From NCBI RefSeq assembly GCF_000685075.1, contig NZ_BAYD01000023.1:55892-119891 (forward strand): a stretch of DNA of 64,000 nt, given 5' to 3'. The notes below the pieces were generated by a model. That model did no database searches. It was not told the origin of the DNA and saw nothing but the letters and a program-made list of their open reading frames with translations. Below are positions 51,530 through 60,707 of the stretch, one piece after another (the stretch's first letter is position 1; each line of letters starts with the position of its first letter). The position numbers were made by a program, and so were the translations under genes. The stretch comes from Paraburkholderia oxyphila NBRC 105797. GTDB taxonomy: Bacteria; Pseudomonadota; Gammaproteobacteria; Burkholderiales; Burkholderiaceae.

Positions 51530-52816
51530 ATGCAACCCACGTATCAACCGGCGCGCGCCTGGTTCATGGCGGCCATGTTGTTTCTGCTCATCGCCATCAA
51601 CTTCATCGACAAGGTCGTGCTCGGCCTCGTGGCCGCGCCGCTCATGAAGGAACTGGGCCTTTCGCCGGCCCAGTACGGGCTCCTCGCCGGCAGCTTCTTC
51701 TTTCTGTTTGCGCTGACCGGCGTGGCGGGCGGGTTTCTCTCGAATCGTCTGCCCACGCGCTGGCTGCTGCTGGTGATGGCCTTGCTGTGGGCCGTCGTGC
51801 AATTGCCCATCGCCTATGGTTCGTCGCTGGGCATGCTGATCGCGTGCCGGATACTGCTGGGCGCGGGCGAGGGTCCCGCGCAGCCCATCGCCATTCACGC
51901 CTGCTACAAGTGGTTTCCGGACGAGCGCCGCAATCTGCCCGTTTCCGTGTTCCAGCAGGGCGCCGTGCTCGGCATGGTGGTGGCCGGCATCGCGGTGCCA
52001 TGGATCGACGCCACGTGGGGCTGGCGCACCAACTTCGTCGTGCTTGCGGGGCTCGGGCTGGCGTGGGCGCTCTTGTGGCTCGTGGTGGGCCGCGAAGGGC
52101 CGCTCGATGTGCGCGCAACGAAGGCTGCCGCGCAACCGGGCGAGCCTGGCGGCGGCACGCGCATCCGCTATCGGACGCTGCTCACCGACCGTACCGTCGT
52201 CTGCATCATCGCCTTGCACTTCGCCGCGTTCCTGACGCTGGCGCTCGTGCTCACCTGGCTGCCGGCGTATCTGAGCGAAGGCCTCGGCTATGCGCCGCGC
52301 CGCGCGGGGCAGTTGTTCGCCGCGGTGCTGGTCGCGAGCGCGCCGGTGGGCCTCGTGCTTTCGGCATGGTCGCAGCGGCTGATGACGCGCGGCGTGCCGT
52401 CTCGCGTTGCGCGCGGCGCTTTCGTGTGCGTCTGTCTTGCTGTGGGTGGCGTGCTGCTGGTGGTGACCGCCATAGGGGGCTTCGGGCCCATCGTGAAAGT
52501 CGTGCTGATCGCGCTGGCCATTTCCACTACGCCGATCATTTACTCGCTCGGCCCCGCCATGATCGCGCAGATCGCGCCGCCGGAGCAGCGCGGCGCCGCG
52601 CTGGCGATCGAATATTCGGTTGCCTGGATCGCCGGCATCGTCGCGCCGCCGGCCGTGGGCTGGATGATCCGCGCCGCGAACAACAATGTGGCGGCCGGCT
52701 TCGAACAAGGACTGTTGCTGACGGGCGCCTTGCTCGTGGTGCTCGGCGTGGGCGGCATCAAGGTGCTGAACCCCGAGCGCTCGCTCGAGCGGCTGGCGCG
52801 CCGCCTGACTGCGTGA
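51530..52816 (+). CDS. MFS transporter, ACS type
   Basis: A 428-residue 12-helix carrier. The first helix reads LIAINFIDKVVLGLVAAPL, the anion:cation symporter signature variant, and GEGPAQPIAIHACYKWFPDERRNLP is the family loop after helix 4. Located 75 bases after the aldehyde dehydrogenase, in the TetR-controlled cassette. Probably imports the organic acid or sulfonate used by the dioxygenase. Confidence 0.92.
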   Translation: MQPTYQPARAWFMAAMLFLLIAINFIDKVVLGLVAAPLMKELGLSPAQYGLLAGSFFFLFALTGVAGGFLSNRLPTRWLLLVMALLWAVVQLPIAYGSSLGMLIACRILLGAGEGPAQPIAIHACYKWFPDERRNLPVSVFQQGAVLGMVVAGIAVPWIDATWGWRTNFVVLAGLGLAWALLWLVVGREGPLDVRATKAAAQPGEPGGGTRIRYRTLLTDRTVVCIIALHFAAFLTLALVLTWLPAYLSEGLGYAPRRAGQLFAAVLVASAPVGLVLSAWSQRLMTRGVPSRVARGAFVCVCLAVGGVLLVVTAIGGFGPIVKVVLIALAISTTPIIYSLGPAMIAQIAPPEQRGAALAIEYSVAWIAGIVAPPAVGWMIRAANNNVAAGFEQGLLLTGALLVVLGVGGIKVLNPERSLERLARRLTA

Positions 52817-52896
52817 AGCGGCTTCGTCACTGCTCGCTGCGCTAATCCATTTCAACCGGCTCCGGCCAATAATCCAGTGATCCAGACGGGGAAGAC

Positions 52897-54039
52897 ATGC
52901 AGAAAAGAAAAGCAGTCCATAACAAATATCGGGTGGCGGCGCGCGTCAGTGTTGCCATGGCGCTCGGCGGGGCGGCGGCCGTAGCGCATGCGCAATCGTC
53001 GGTCACGCTGTATGGCCTCGTCGATACGGCGGTGCGCTATACCACCCACGCCAACGCAGCGGGCGACGACAAAGTCCAGCTCTCGAACGGCGGCCTGAGC
53101 GAAAGCGTCTGGGGCATGCTCGGCTCCGAAGATCTCGGCGGCGGCAACCGTGTCGTGTTCCAGCTCGAGAACCGCTTCTTTCCGAACTCCGGTGTGAGCG
53201 ACCCCGGCTATCCGATGTTCAATACCGCCTATGTGGGGCTGGTGTCGTCCACCTACGGGCGTCTCACGCTGGGTCGCCAGACCAATCCGCTCGCCGACGC
53301 CGTGCTGAAGACCTTCGTGACCTCGGCCTGGCTGCCGACGGTGTACCAGTTCCGCCCCGAGGTCTCGATGTCCGAGGGCGTATGGACCAGCAACATGGCC
53401 AAATACGCGGCGCGCTGGAAGGACGTGACGCTGGAACTCTCGTATGCGTTCGGCGGCCAGGCGGGCGCGTTTGGCGCGGGAAGCCAGATCGGCGCGTCGG
53501 TCACGTACATCCCGCAATGGCCGCTGCGCCTCGCGGCCGGCTATCTGGATGCGCGCGATGCGGTCAACAGCTCGGCGCACTTCAAGGCCTGGACGGCTGG
53601 CGGGGCTTATACGTTCGGCGACACGTCGGTCAACTTCGGCTGGGCGATGAACCGCGAGGACCCGGGCTTCATGGGCAACTTCCCGAACGGTCCGTTCACG
53701 GCGCCTCAATTGACCGCGCTGAAGTTCAACACGTTCTCGGAGCGCGAGATGTTCTTTGGCGGCGTCACGCAGCAGATCGGCAACTCGACGCATCTGGCGG
53801 CCAATGTCTGGCGCACGCTGCAGGATGGCAAGGCCGAGAGCGGCAACGGCAACGCCACGCAGTTTCAGCTGGTGGCCGATTACAGCTTGTCGCGCGCGAC
53901 CGACGTTTATCTCGAGGGCGATTACTCGCTCTATCGCGGTGGCCTGGTCGGCGCGCAGTTGCAGGGTTTCGTGGGCGTGAGCGCGGCTGCGCAGACGACG
54001 CAGCTCGGCATGATGGTGGGGTTGCGGCACATGTTCTGA
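52897..54039 (+). CDS. Burkholderia-type general porin
   Basis: A 380-residue porin with a signal peptide of about 33 residues ending AAAVAHA, then QSSVTLYGLVDTAVRY, the family N-terminal strand, and a terminal Phe (VGLRHMF). Last gene of the TetR-controlled cassette, 80 bases after the carrier; would let the cassette's substrate cross the outer membrane. The first 25 residues are unusually basic for such signals. Confidence 0.93.
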   Translation: MQKRKAVHNKYRVAARVSVAMALGGAAAVAHAQSSVTLYGLVDTAVRYTTHANAAGDDKVQLSNGGLSESVWGMLGSEDLGGGNRVVFQLENRFFPNSGVSDPGYPMFNTAYVGLVSSTYGRLTLGRQTNPLADAVLKTFVTSAWLPTVYQFRPEVSMSEGVWTSNMAKYAARWKDVTLELSYAFGGQAGAFGAGSQIGASVTYIPQWPLRLAAGYLDARDAVNSSAHFKAWTAGGAYTFGDTSVNFGWAMNREDPGFMGNFPNGPFTAPQLTALKFNTFSEREMFFGGVTQQIGNSTHLAANVWRTLQDGKAESGNGNATQFQLVADYSLSRATDVYLEGDYSLYRGGLVGAQLQGFVGVSAAAQTTQLGMMVGLRHMF

Positions 54040-54130
54040 GCCGCCGTGGTGTGAAGGCCGGGTGGTGTGACCATTCCGGCTATCGGGCACGGCGCGTGAG
54101 CACCGTGCCCGATCCGTTGCGCAGCGGGAG

Positions 54131-54652
54131 TCAGGCGGCTACGCTGGTTTCCGCTACTGCCAGCATCTGCTTCAGGGCTGCCGTGGAAGCTTCGGGCGCG
54201 TCGACCATGAAGAGCCCGTCGCGCAACGCCGTTTCCGCGTCGAAACGCCCATCGAGCCAGCCGTGCAACGCGGCCTCGGACATGACGAGGACATTGCTGC
54301 GCTTTGCCTCATCGGTCGTCGCCACATCGGGTATCTCCGGGATGATTTCCGGGTCGAAGCCCTCCGTGGTGGCGTGGAAGAAACCCCACGTATCGTTCTC
54401 GATCAGCAGAACGTAGAAGTCGGGCAGCTCCAGCAGCGCGTCTTCGCCATGAGCTTGCTCGATGCGTGCTTGCAGGAGGTTCAACGCGTCCACCGAGGCC
54501 ATGCGCATGCGCGCCGCGGAGAGCGCGCCCTCTGCGGCCTCGATGGGCGCGATCAGCCCGGACTCGATCGCCTTTCGCGCCGCTACCGCCACGGCGAGCG
54601 CGGACGGGTGGCTGATACCGAAATCGATCTTGAATTCGCAGACCGCGCACAT
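54131..54652 (-). CDS. Hypothetical protein with N-terminal CxxC
   Basis: A 173-residue soluble protein starting at 54652, 9 bases after the alkylsulfatase stop, so in the same operon. The N-terminus MCAVCEFKIDFGI carries a C-x-x-C pair; the rest is acidic and helical (AARKAIESGLIAPIEAAEGALSAARMRM) with an FYVLLIENDTWGFF strand. No signal peptide. No family recognised; it may serve the sulfatase or its cofactor, but this is a guess from position. Confidence 0.7.
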   Translation of the reverse strand: MCAVCEFKIDFGISHPSALAVAVAARKAIESGLIAPIEAAEGALSAARMRMASVDALNLLQARIEQAHGEDALLELPDFYVLLIENDTWGFFHATTEGFDPEIIPEIPDVATTDEAKRSNVLVMSEAALHGWLDGRFDAETALRDGLFMVDAPEASTAALKQMLAVAETSVAA

Positions 54653-54661
54653 ATTCGCACC

Positions 54662-56716
54662 TCAGGGCGTGACGATGTTGAACCAGAATTCGAAGTTGTC
54701 GAGCCATGAAACGAAGTCGCCGAGCTTCTGGCTGTCGCCATCGACTTTGACATTGCCGGCCATCACGAGCTTCTGCATGTTGGTCTTGCCCAGCATGATG
54801 TCGTTCAGGTCCGCGCGCTTCATGGTGACCGACACATTCGCCGCGCTCGAGGCCTGGCCGTTCGAGTAGTGCAGTGCACTGTTCTCGACGCCGAGCACGC
54901 GATTCTCCTTCGTGTCGGTGAGCGCGAGATTGATGGTCACGGTTTTTCCGGCCGCGCGCTCGGGATTCAGGCGGATCCCGAGATAGTCGAGGAACATGTC
55001 GAGCGGCATGGCCCGGATGGTGTCGGGGCTCTGGGGCTGCGGGGCGGGCAGCTTCCTGACGCCGTCTCGCAGTTCCATCGCTCCGGTCAGGTAGAAATTG
55101 CGCCACGAAGCGGACTCGGACTGATAGCCCAGTTGCTCATAGGTGTCGGCCAGCAACTGCTTGGCCGCGGTGTTTTGCGGCTCCGCGAACACGACGTGGT
55201 TGACGACTTCCGCCACCCAGCGATAATCGCCTTTCTCGTAGTAATCGTGAGCCTTCTTCAACACTGCGGACGATCCGCCCATGAACTCGACGTAGCGCTT
55301 GCCCGCCTCGGTCGGCGGCAGCCGGTGCAGGTTCGCGGGCACGCCGTCGAAAAAGCCCAGACGCAGGTTGTACTGGGCAACGGCGTCGTGATACACCGTG
55401 CCGTAATACCCGCGGCAATACCAGTGCTTCGCGAGGCTGTCCGGCAGGCGCATGGCTTCGCCGATTTCGAGCGGCGTGAGGCCCTGATTGGCCATTCGCA
55501 TCGTCTGGTCATGCAGATAGCGGTACATGTCGCGCTGCGCACGCAGGAACGCGTTGATGCGGTCGTTGCCCCAGGTCGGCCAGTAGTGCGAAGCAAACAG
55601 CACTTGCATGTCGCCGCCGAACATGTCTAGCGATGTCTGGAGGTATTTCGACCAGAGCAGGCCGTCACGCATCTTGGCGCCGCGCAGCGTATAGAGATTG
55701 TGTAGCGTGTGCGTGGCGTCTTCCGCCGCGCAGAAGGCCTTGTACTTCGGAATGTAGAACATGAACTCGGACGGCGCCTCGGATTCCGGCGCCATCAGCA
55801 CCACGATCTCCACGCCGTCGAGTGTCAGCTTCTGCCCGGTCTTTTCGGCATACATCGTGGGCAGGGCCAGCGTGATGGTGCCGACCGAGGTGGTCTTGCC
55901 GAGGCCGCCGTCGACGATGCCCGAAGCGCTGCGCGGCAGCAGCGACCCATACATGTAGCTGGCGCGGCGCCCCATGGCGTTGCCGGCGATCACGTTCTCG
56001 CCCACTGCCGCTTCGGTAAAGCCGACCGGCGCCACGACCTGGACCTTGCCCGAGGCCAGGTCTTCGTCGCTGGCGAGGCCGCGCACGCCGCCGTAGTGGT
56101 CCACGTGGCTGTGCGTATAGACGATGTGGGTGATCGGCTTGTCGCCCAGGTGCGGAATGACGAGCTCCTTCCAGACCGTGGAAGAGACTTCGGTCGTGAT
56201 GAACGGGTCGACGACGATATAGCCCCTGTCGCCCTGGATGATGCTCATCACGGAAAGGTCGTAGCCGCGCACCTGCCAGATGCCGTCCACCACCTTGAAG
56301 AGGCCGTGGTGCATGTTGAGCTTGGCGTTGCGCCAAAGGCTCGGATTGACGGTCGACGGCGAATTGTTTTCGGGGCCGCCTTTCACGAAGGCGAACTGCT
56401 CGAGATTCCACGCGGGAATATCGCCTTGCCCCTTGATGATGACGGGCTCCGGCAACGTGGCCACGAGTCCGCGGCTGGCATCTTCGAAGTCCTGAGCATC
56501 CGCGAAGGAGAGGAAGTCCGCGTACTTCTTGTTCAGCGCGATAGTGGCGCCCGTGGCGGGCTTCGCATGCGGGGTCGTGGGGCTCATGGGCTTGTCCGTT
56601 TGAGCAAGCGTCTCGCCGACAACCCCCGAAAGGCCCGTGGCCACGCCGGCGACGGCGACGTTCTTCAGGAAAGTTCTACGTCCACCGGTCTTTGCCGGAT
56701 CCTCGGGTTGAGACAC
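54662..56716 (-). CDS. SdsA-type linear alkylsulfatase (metallo-beta-lactamase fold)
   Basis: A 684-residue exported enzyme. GTG 56716 has AGGAGG 5 bases before it. A twin-Arg signal is present (GGRRTFLKNVAVAG). The binuclear zinc site is YTHSHVDHYGG near residue 200, with further ligands in MAPESEAPSEF and the HYWPTWGNDRIN region. The middle helical dimerisation part follows, and the last 120 residues form the SCP-2-like C-terminal domain (ALTDTKENRVLGVENSALHY), as in SdsA1. Members hydrolyse alkyl sulfates such as SDS to alcohol and sulfate. Shared operator copy B lies 87 bases upstream. Downstream is the CxxC protein. Confidence 0.93.
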   Translation of the reverse strand: MSQPEDPAKTGGRRTFLKNVAVAGVATGLSGVVGETLAQTDKPMSPTTPHAKPATGATIALNKKYADFLSFADAQDFEDASRGLVATLPEPVIIKGQGDIPAWNLEQFAFVKGGPENNSPSTVNPSLWRNAKLNMHHGLFKVVDGIWQVRGYDLSVMSIIQGDRGYIVVDPFITTEVSSTVWKELVIPHLGDKPITHIVYTHSHVDHYGGVRGLASDEDLASGKVQVVAPVGFTEAAVGENVIAGNAMGRRASYMYGSLLPRSASGIVDGGLGKTTSVGTITLALPTMYAEKTGQKLTLDGVEIVVLMAPESEAPSEFMFYIPKYKAFCAAEDATHTLHNLYTLRGAKMRDGLLWSKYLQTSLDMFGGDMQVLFASHYWPTWGNDRINAFLRAQRDMYRYLHDQTMRMANQGLTPLEIGEAMRLPDSLAKHWYCRGYYGTVYHDAVAQYNLRLGFFDGVPANLHRLPPTEAGKRYVEFMGGSSAVLKKAHDYYEKGDYRWVAEVVNHVVFAEPQNTAAKQLLADTYEQLGYQSESASWRNFYLTGAMELRDGVRKLPAPQPQSPDTIRAMPLDMFLDYLGIRLNPERAAGKTVTINLALTDTKENRVLGVENSALHYSNGQASSAANVSVTMKRADLNDIMLGKTNMQKLVMAGNVKVDGDSQKLGDFVSWLDNFEFWFNIVTP

Positions 56717-56802
56717 GACCACCTCCTGTTGTTTGATAACGACTCGCGTTCAAATTGTCGATATGCGACAGCAGTCGTTTTCTCACTGTGGCCAACGGGA
56801 AG

Positions 56803-56843
56803 CTATAGGGAGTTCGGGCAAAGCGTCTGCCCCAAGGGGCAAT
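56803..56843 (-). promoter_or_regulatory. Shared operator copy B (TTGCCC-N15-TTGCCC)
   Basis: On the minus strand TTGCCC occurs at 56842-56837 and 56821-56816, start-to-start 21 bp. The first half is the perfect dyad TGCCCC-TT-GGGGCA; the second continues GAACTCCCTATAG, like the CCCTATGG tail of copies A and C. It points toward the alkylsulfatase start 87 bases away. Confidence 0.65.
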
Positions 56844-56913
56844 GAGATTGCGGAGGGCTATGGGTTTGCTGGGGCGGGCACGGCAAGGGGCACGAAAATT
56901 CGGGTGTGTTGCC

Positions 56914-57327
56914 TCACTTCGCGCCTTGCAGCTCCCAGGTCATTTTCGCGCTTTGGCAGTATTGCGGACGCAACGTGACCGCCTGATTCCCGGTATGCAC
57001 CGTGACGGCAACGAACCGGCAGGTTCTGTGGTGCTTGATCGAAGTGCCCTCCGGCGTGAGGGTGGCGCTGACTTCGGCGCGATCGACCGTGGCGGCGCGC
57101 ATCCATGAGGTCGTTTCGCCGTCGTTCTTCGTATTCAGCACGACCTGCACGGTGCTGTTCAGCGCGTCGATGTCCTTCTGGTCGAGCTGGCTCATGGGCG
57201 TGCCGTTGAGAAAGCCGGCGTACGCCGGCCATGCGGGCGGCGAGGCCAGCGCGAGCAGCAAGGCGCCCAGTGAGGCAAGGCGCATGCTGCGTCCGGCACT
57301 TCTGGCTGAGTCGTGGTGGGGCATCAC
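56914..57327 (-). CDS. Small exported surface protein (RT0821/Lpp0805-like)
   Basis: A 137-residue protein (start at 57327 or the next codon) with a signal peptide ending PAWPAYA. The mature part has SQLDQKDIDALNSTVQVVLN, a helical region, then beta strands with two Cys (HHRTCRFVAVTV and LRPQYCQSAK), ending KMTWELQGAK. This looks like the C-terminal domain of the RT0821/Lpp0805 surface proteins, from memory. It lies between the alkylsulfatase and the barrel protein on the leftward strand; operator copy C is upstream of it but oriented the other way. Confidence 0.7.
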   Translation of the reverse strand: MMPHHDSARSAGRSMRLASLGALLLALASPPAWPAYAGFLNGTPMSQLDQKDIDALNSTVQVVLNTKNDGETTSWMRAATVDRAEVSATLTPEGTSIKHHRTCRFVAVTVHTGNQAVTLRPQYCQSAKMTWELQGAK

Positions 57328-57706
57328 GGTTCCCGGTATCTCAACGAGCGTGCTGCTGGCGAGGGGCCATACAGCCCGTCCTGATTGTCCTCGTGTTGGA
57401 GCGAGGTTGCCATTCGGAGCCGGGGAAGTGCCATTGCCCTTTGGGGCAACCTGGATTGCCCCGCGCCCCTATGGCATCGCCGGGCGGCGCATACGACACT
57501 CCCGGATAAAGGGCCCGTGCGCAACCCCTTTCGGCGTTTGCGGCTTCATCGAGCAAGCCCTGGCTCCGACCACCTATGTTGCCTGATTTACCGCCTCAGC
57601 AGCAATGCGGCCATTCAATCGCGAATCGGCTCAGAGGCGGCGCACGTGCGCCTCGCGGCCGAGGAACAGTCGGTGCCTGTCGAGGTGTTCAGGGGAGAGG
57701 ACCATC
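57328..57706. other. Divergent promoter region with shared element C
   Basis: A 379-base non-coding region between the leftward surface-protein gene and the rightward barrel gene. It holds copy C of the repeat element at 57433-57474. No gene was found. Confidence 0.5.
57433..57474 (+). promoter_or_regulatory. Shared operator copy C (TTGCCC-N16-TTGCCC)
   Basis: TTGCCC at 57434-57439 and 57456-57461, start-to-start 22 bp, one more than in the other copies. The first half forms TTGCCC-N4-GGGCAA, a perfect dyad; the second is followed by CGCGCCCCTATGG. Points toward the barrel gene at 57707, 233 bases away. Confidence 0.6.
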
Positions 57707-58726
57707 ATGTCATTGAGGTCGAGACGCGGCTCTCGACAGGCTCGCCACCGGCGCGGGCGTTTGCATGCGGCCCGGGTCGCGGGCGCCAGCCTTCTGCTGA
57801 GCGGATGGTGGCTTTTCGCCGTGCCGGCCGCCGCGCAAACCGCGCCGGCGGAGCCGGTCATCACCGGTCCCGACGTGCAAAAGCGCGCCAATGGCGTGCT
57901 CGCGCTGCTGAGCTTCACCGTGACGCCCGATCTCACCGCGAGCTCGCTGGGCATTCGCAACGGCGCCACGGGCAACCCGGCGCTGAACATGACCCAGCTA
58001 GGCGGCGGCTTCACGCTGAGCCAGAGCTTCCCGCTTTATCTGGAAGGCGCCATCGGCGGGTCGCGCTACGACCCCACGTTTATCGTCTCGGACGGCCAGG
58101 AGCAGCGGGCGCTGCCGACCCGGTGGACAAACGTGGCGGCCACGGGCGGGATCGGCTGGGACTTTCCACTCAACGAGAGCAAGAATCTGGTCATCCGGCC
58201 GATCTTCAACTTTTCGCTCGGGGAAGTCCTGAGCGATGCCACGGCGGCCCAGTTTCTCGTCAATCGCCACTACGACACGAACGTTCAGTTCATCAAGGAT
58301 GGCTCGCTCAATGCCTATGGCCTGGGCGGATCGCTGATGCTGGGCTGGTATCCGCGCAAGGAGCCCTACGAGTTCGACCTCGAACTGCGCTATACGGACA
58401 TCTATCTGCAGAGCTTCGGCTCGTCGAGCGGCGTGCGCGGCGAGGCCAATGCGGAGTCGACGAACCTGTATGCCCGCTGGCGCGCGCCGACGGGCCTGCT
58501 GGTGCTGCACCGGCCGCTGCGCTATGTGCTCGAGCTGTCGCATTCGACCTATATCGGCAGCCAGGCCGATATTCTCGGCTTCAACCATCTGACCTCGCTG
58601 GGCGCCGGCCTGGAGATCGATACGGGGGCGGTGACGAAGTTGTTTTCGCGTTTCCGGATCGTGGCGCGCTACGCATTCGGCAAGGACATTTCGGGCGCGT
58701 CGCTCGGGCTTGCGCTCAGCTTCTGA
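57707..58726 (+). CDS. Outer-membrane beta-barrel protein
   Basis: A 339-residue protein; ATG 57707 follows GGGGAGAGG, so the longer frame from 57605 is not used. Signal peptide of about 43 residues ending FAVPAAAQ. Alternating strands continue to a terminal Phe (SLGLALSF). The pattern resembles solitary autotransporter-like barrels (VNVAAT-GIGWDF, LRYTDIYLQSFG). No passenger domain is present. Role unknown; the shared operator suggests co-expression with the alkylsulfatase. Confidence 0.78.
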   Translation: MSLRSRRGSRQARHRRGRLHAARVAGASLLLSGWWLFAVPAAAQTAPAEPVITGPDVQKRANGVLALLSFTVTPDLTASSLGIRNGATGNPALNMTQLGGGFTLSQSFPLYLEGAIGGSRYDPTFIVSDGQEQRALPTRWTNVAATGGIGWDFPLNESKNLVIRPIFNFSLGEVLSDATAAQFLVNRHYDTNVQFIKDGSLNAYGLGGSLMLGWYPRKEPYEFDLELRYTDIYLQSFGSSSGVRGEANAESTNLYARWRAPTGLLVLHRPLRYVLELSHSTYIGSQADILGFNHLTSLGAGLEIDTGAVTKLFSRFRIVARYAFGKDISGASLGLALSF

Positions 58727-58754
58727 TGACCTCGCGCCGAGCGCGCGCGAGCGG

Positions 58755-60587
58755 TCATGATGCTTCGCCCCAGCGCTCGACGCGGTTGCGCCCGCCGTGT
58801 TTTGCCGCGTAGAGCGCCTCATCGGCGCGCTTGAGCGCTTCGTCGAGACGGGTTTCCGCTTCGTCATAGCGGGCAATGCCGATGCTGAAGGTTTGCGTTA
58901 GCGTTTCACCGGTATCGAGCGGGATGGGCGTGTCCTGCAGCGTCTGCCGAATGCGTTCGGCAACCCGGCGAGCCTGTGCTTCGGGCGTATCGAGCAGAAT
59001 CGCCGCGAATTCCTCACCGCCGATTCGCGCAGCGAGATCGTCTTCGCGCAGCGCGGCCTCGAACACGCGCGAGGCCACCTTGAGCACGCGGTCTCCCACC
59101 GCGTGGCCCCAGGTATCGTTCACGCGCTTGAAGAAGTCCAGGTCGAGCGCCAGTACCGACAACGGGCTGTGATGCCGCCGCGCATGTTCGACCGCTTGCG
59201 CGGCGGCCTTTTCGAAGTAGCGCCGATTGGCCAGCCCCGTGAGCGGGTCGAAGTCCGCGTCTGTTTGCAACTGCTTGAGCAGCAGATGTTGATGGGTGAT
59301 ATCGGTGAGCACGACGAGCAGGGGATCGCCGTCGCTTTGTCCCGCGAGGTCTGGAAGCCTCGTGCAGTGGACCAGCATATGGCGAACGCCGGAGCGCGTC
59401 TGGAACGGCGCGGGCTCTTTGGCGGACTCCGTCTGCATACGCGTCCAATGGGCTTCATCGACAAAGAGGCGCGCAAACGGCTGCCCTTTGTCGGCCAGCG
59501 CGCCGAACACGGCGAGCAGTGCGTCGTTGCCGAGGAGAATGCGCTTCGATTGCATATCGACCACGGCGACCGGCGTCGGCATGTTCTCGACGATGGTCGA
59601 CACCGTGCTCGCATACCTTTGCACGCGGGCGTTGAGATCCCTTTGCCGGCCGATCAGGACAAAGCCGCCGGCCAGCATGGCGAGCAGCAATGCCGCCCCG
59701 GCAAGGTTGAGGTAGAGGCTGGCCCAGAGGCTGTCACGGAACGTGCCGATGGCATAGCCCAAATCCAGCGTCCAGTATGCTGTATTCGACCCAAGGCCGA
59801 TGCGCTGCTGTGCAACGAGCCGCTCGGTGTGATCGCGGTGCCAGAGTGCATAGAACGTGCCATCGATCGGCCCGGCGCGCGAGTTGACGTCGTCGGTGAT
59901 TCGCTGTCCGACGGCTAGCCCCTCCACATCCGGAAACCGCGCGATGATGCGTTGCGCGTTGTCGCGCAGCAGCAGGGCCGTGCCGGGAATCAGCTTTGCA
60001 TTGTCGAGCAGATGTTGCTCGAGCGGCACGAGATGAATCGTCACCGCGTCCAGCTGGCCGGTCTGGCCGATGTGCCTGGCGGCGACCACCATGGCGCCCC
60101 GGTTGCCCCACACGACCGGCAGCCACAGCCGCGCGGACGGCGCCGCGCGCACCTGCGCGAAGATCGCATCGAACCCGGGAATCTCGTTGCGGGCATTGGC
60201 GCGAGAGGCGGCCAGCATGCGCCCGTTTGCGTCGAATACGGCAATCAAGGTGTCGCCCAGCGACAGTTGCAGCGTTTGTGTCAGGTTGACGAGCGCCTCG
60301 TTGCTGACCTTGCCTTCGTCGATCAGGGTCTGGGTAGCCGACATCATCGCGTCCAGATCGCGCAGGCGGTCTTCGATGAGCCGCCCGACCAGCGACGTTT
60401 GCGCGGTGAGCTGCTCGGCGGCCTGCCGGTCCGCGGCCCGGAAGTCGTGCCACGACTGCCATGCGTTGACGAAGATATTTGCCGCGACGAGCACCGTGAG
60501 CAGGGCCAGGATCTCGCGCATCCACGATTTGGGCGTGGCCGGATGCAAGGTCCAGCTTTGAGTCGTGGGCGGCGGCGGCGAGGGCAT
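58755..60587 (-). CDS. Membrane diguanylate cyclase
   Basis: A 610-residue GGDEF protein. A membrane helix near 25-42 and another near 295-318 flank a periplasmic sensor of the CHASE/dCache type. A PAS-like region follows (NMPTPVAVVDMQSKRILLGND). The catalytic domain has DFDPLTGLANRRYF and ARIGGEEFAAIL (GGEEF), with the inhibitory RxxD site intact five residues before it (REDDLAARI). It makes cyclic di-GMP. It is divergent from the barrel gene that carries operator copy D. Confidence 0.93.
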   Translation of the reverse strand: MPSPPPPTTQSWTLHPATPKSWMREILALLTVLVAANIFVNAWQSWHDFRAADRQAAEQLTAQTSLVGRLIEDRLRDLDAMMSATQTLIDEGKVSNEALVNLTQTLQLSLGDTLIAVFDANGRMLAASRANARNEIPGFDAIFAQVRAAPSARLWLPVVWGNRGAMVVAARHIGQTGQLDAVTIHLVPLEQHLLDNAKLIPGTALLLRDNAQRIIARFPDVEGLAVGQRITDDVNSRAGPIDGTFYALWHRDHTERLVAQQRIGLGSNTAYWTLDLGYAIGTFRDSLWASLYLNLAGAALLLAMLAGGFVLIGRQRDLNARVQRYASTVSTIVENMPTPVAVVDMQSKRILLGNDALLAVFGALADKGQPFARLFVDEAHWTRMQTESAKEPAPFQTRSGVRHMLVHCTRLPDLAGQSDGDPLLVVLTDITHQHLLLKQLQTDADFDPLTGLANRRYFEKAAAQAVEHARRHHSPLSVLALDLDFFKRVNDTWGHAVGDRVLKVASRVFEAALREDDLAARIGGEEFAAILLDTPEAQARRVAERIRQTLQDTPIPLDTGETLTQTFSIGIARYDEAETRLDEALKRADEALYAAKHGGRNRVERWGEAS

Positions 60588-60707
60588 GGGTCGTAGGGGC
60601 GTTTCGATTCAGTGGCGGATTGAATTCCGGCGAAAGGGGGGCCGGGAGCGCGATCGCACTGCGCAATCGAATGATTGCCGGGGCGAAAGAACGGAATTCT
60701 GGATCGA

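Noticed and set aside
50974..52845. 623-codon plus-strand frame
   Set aside because: Runs out of frame through the aldehyde dehydrogenase and MFS genes; very Arg/Ala-rich.
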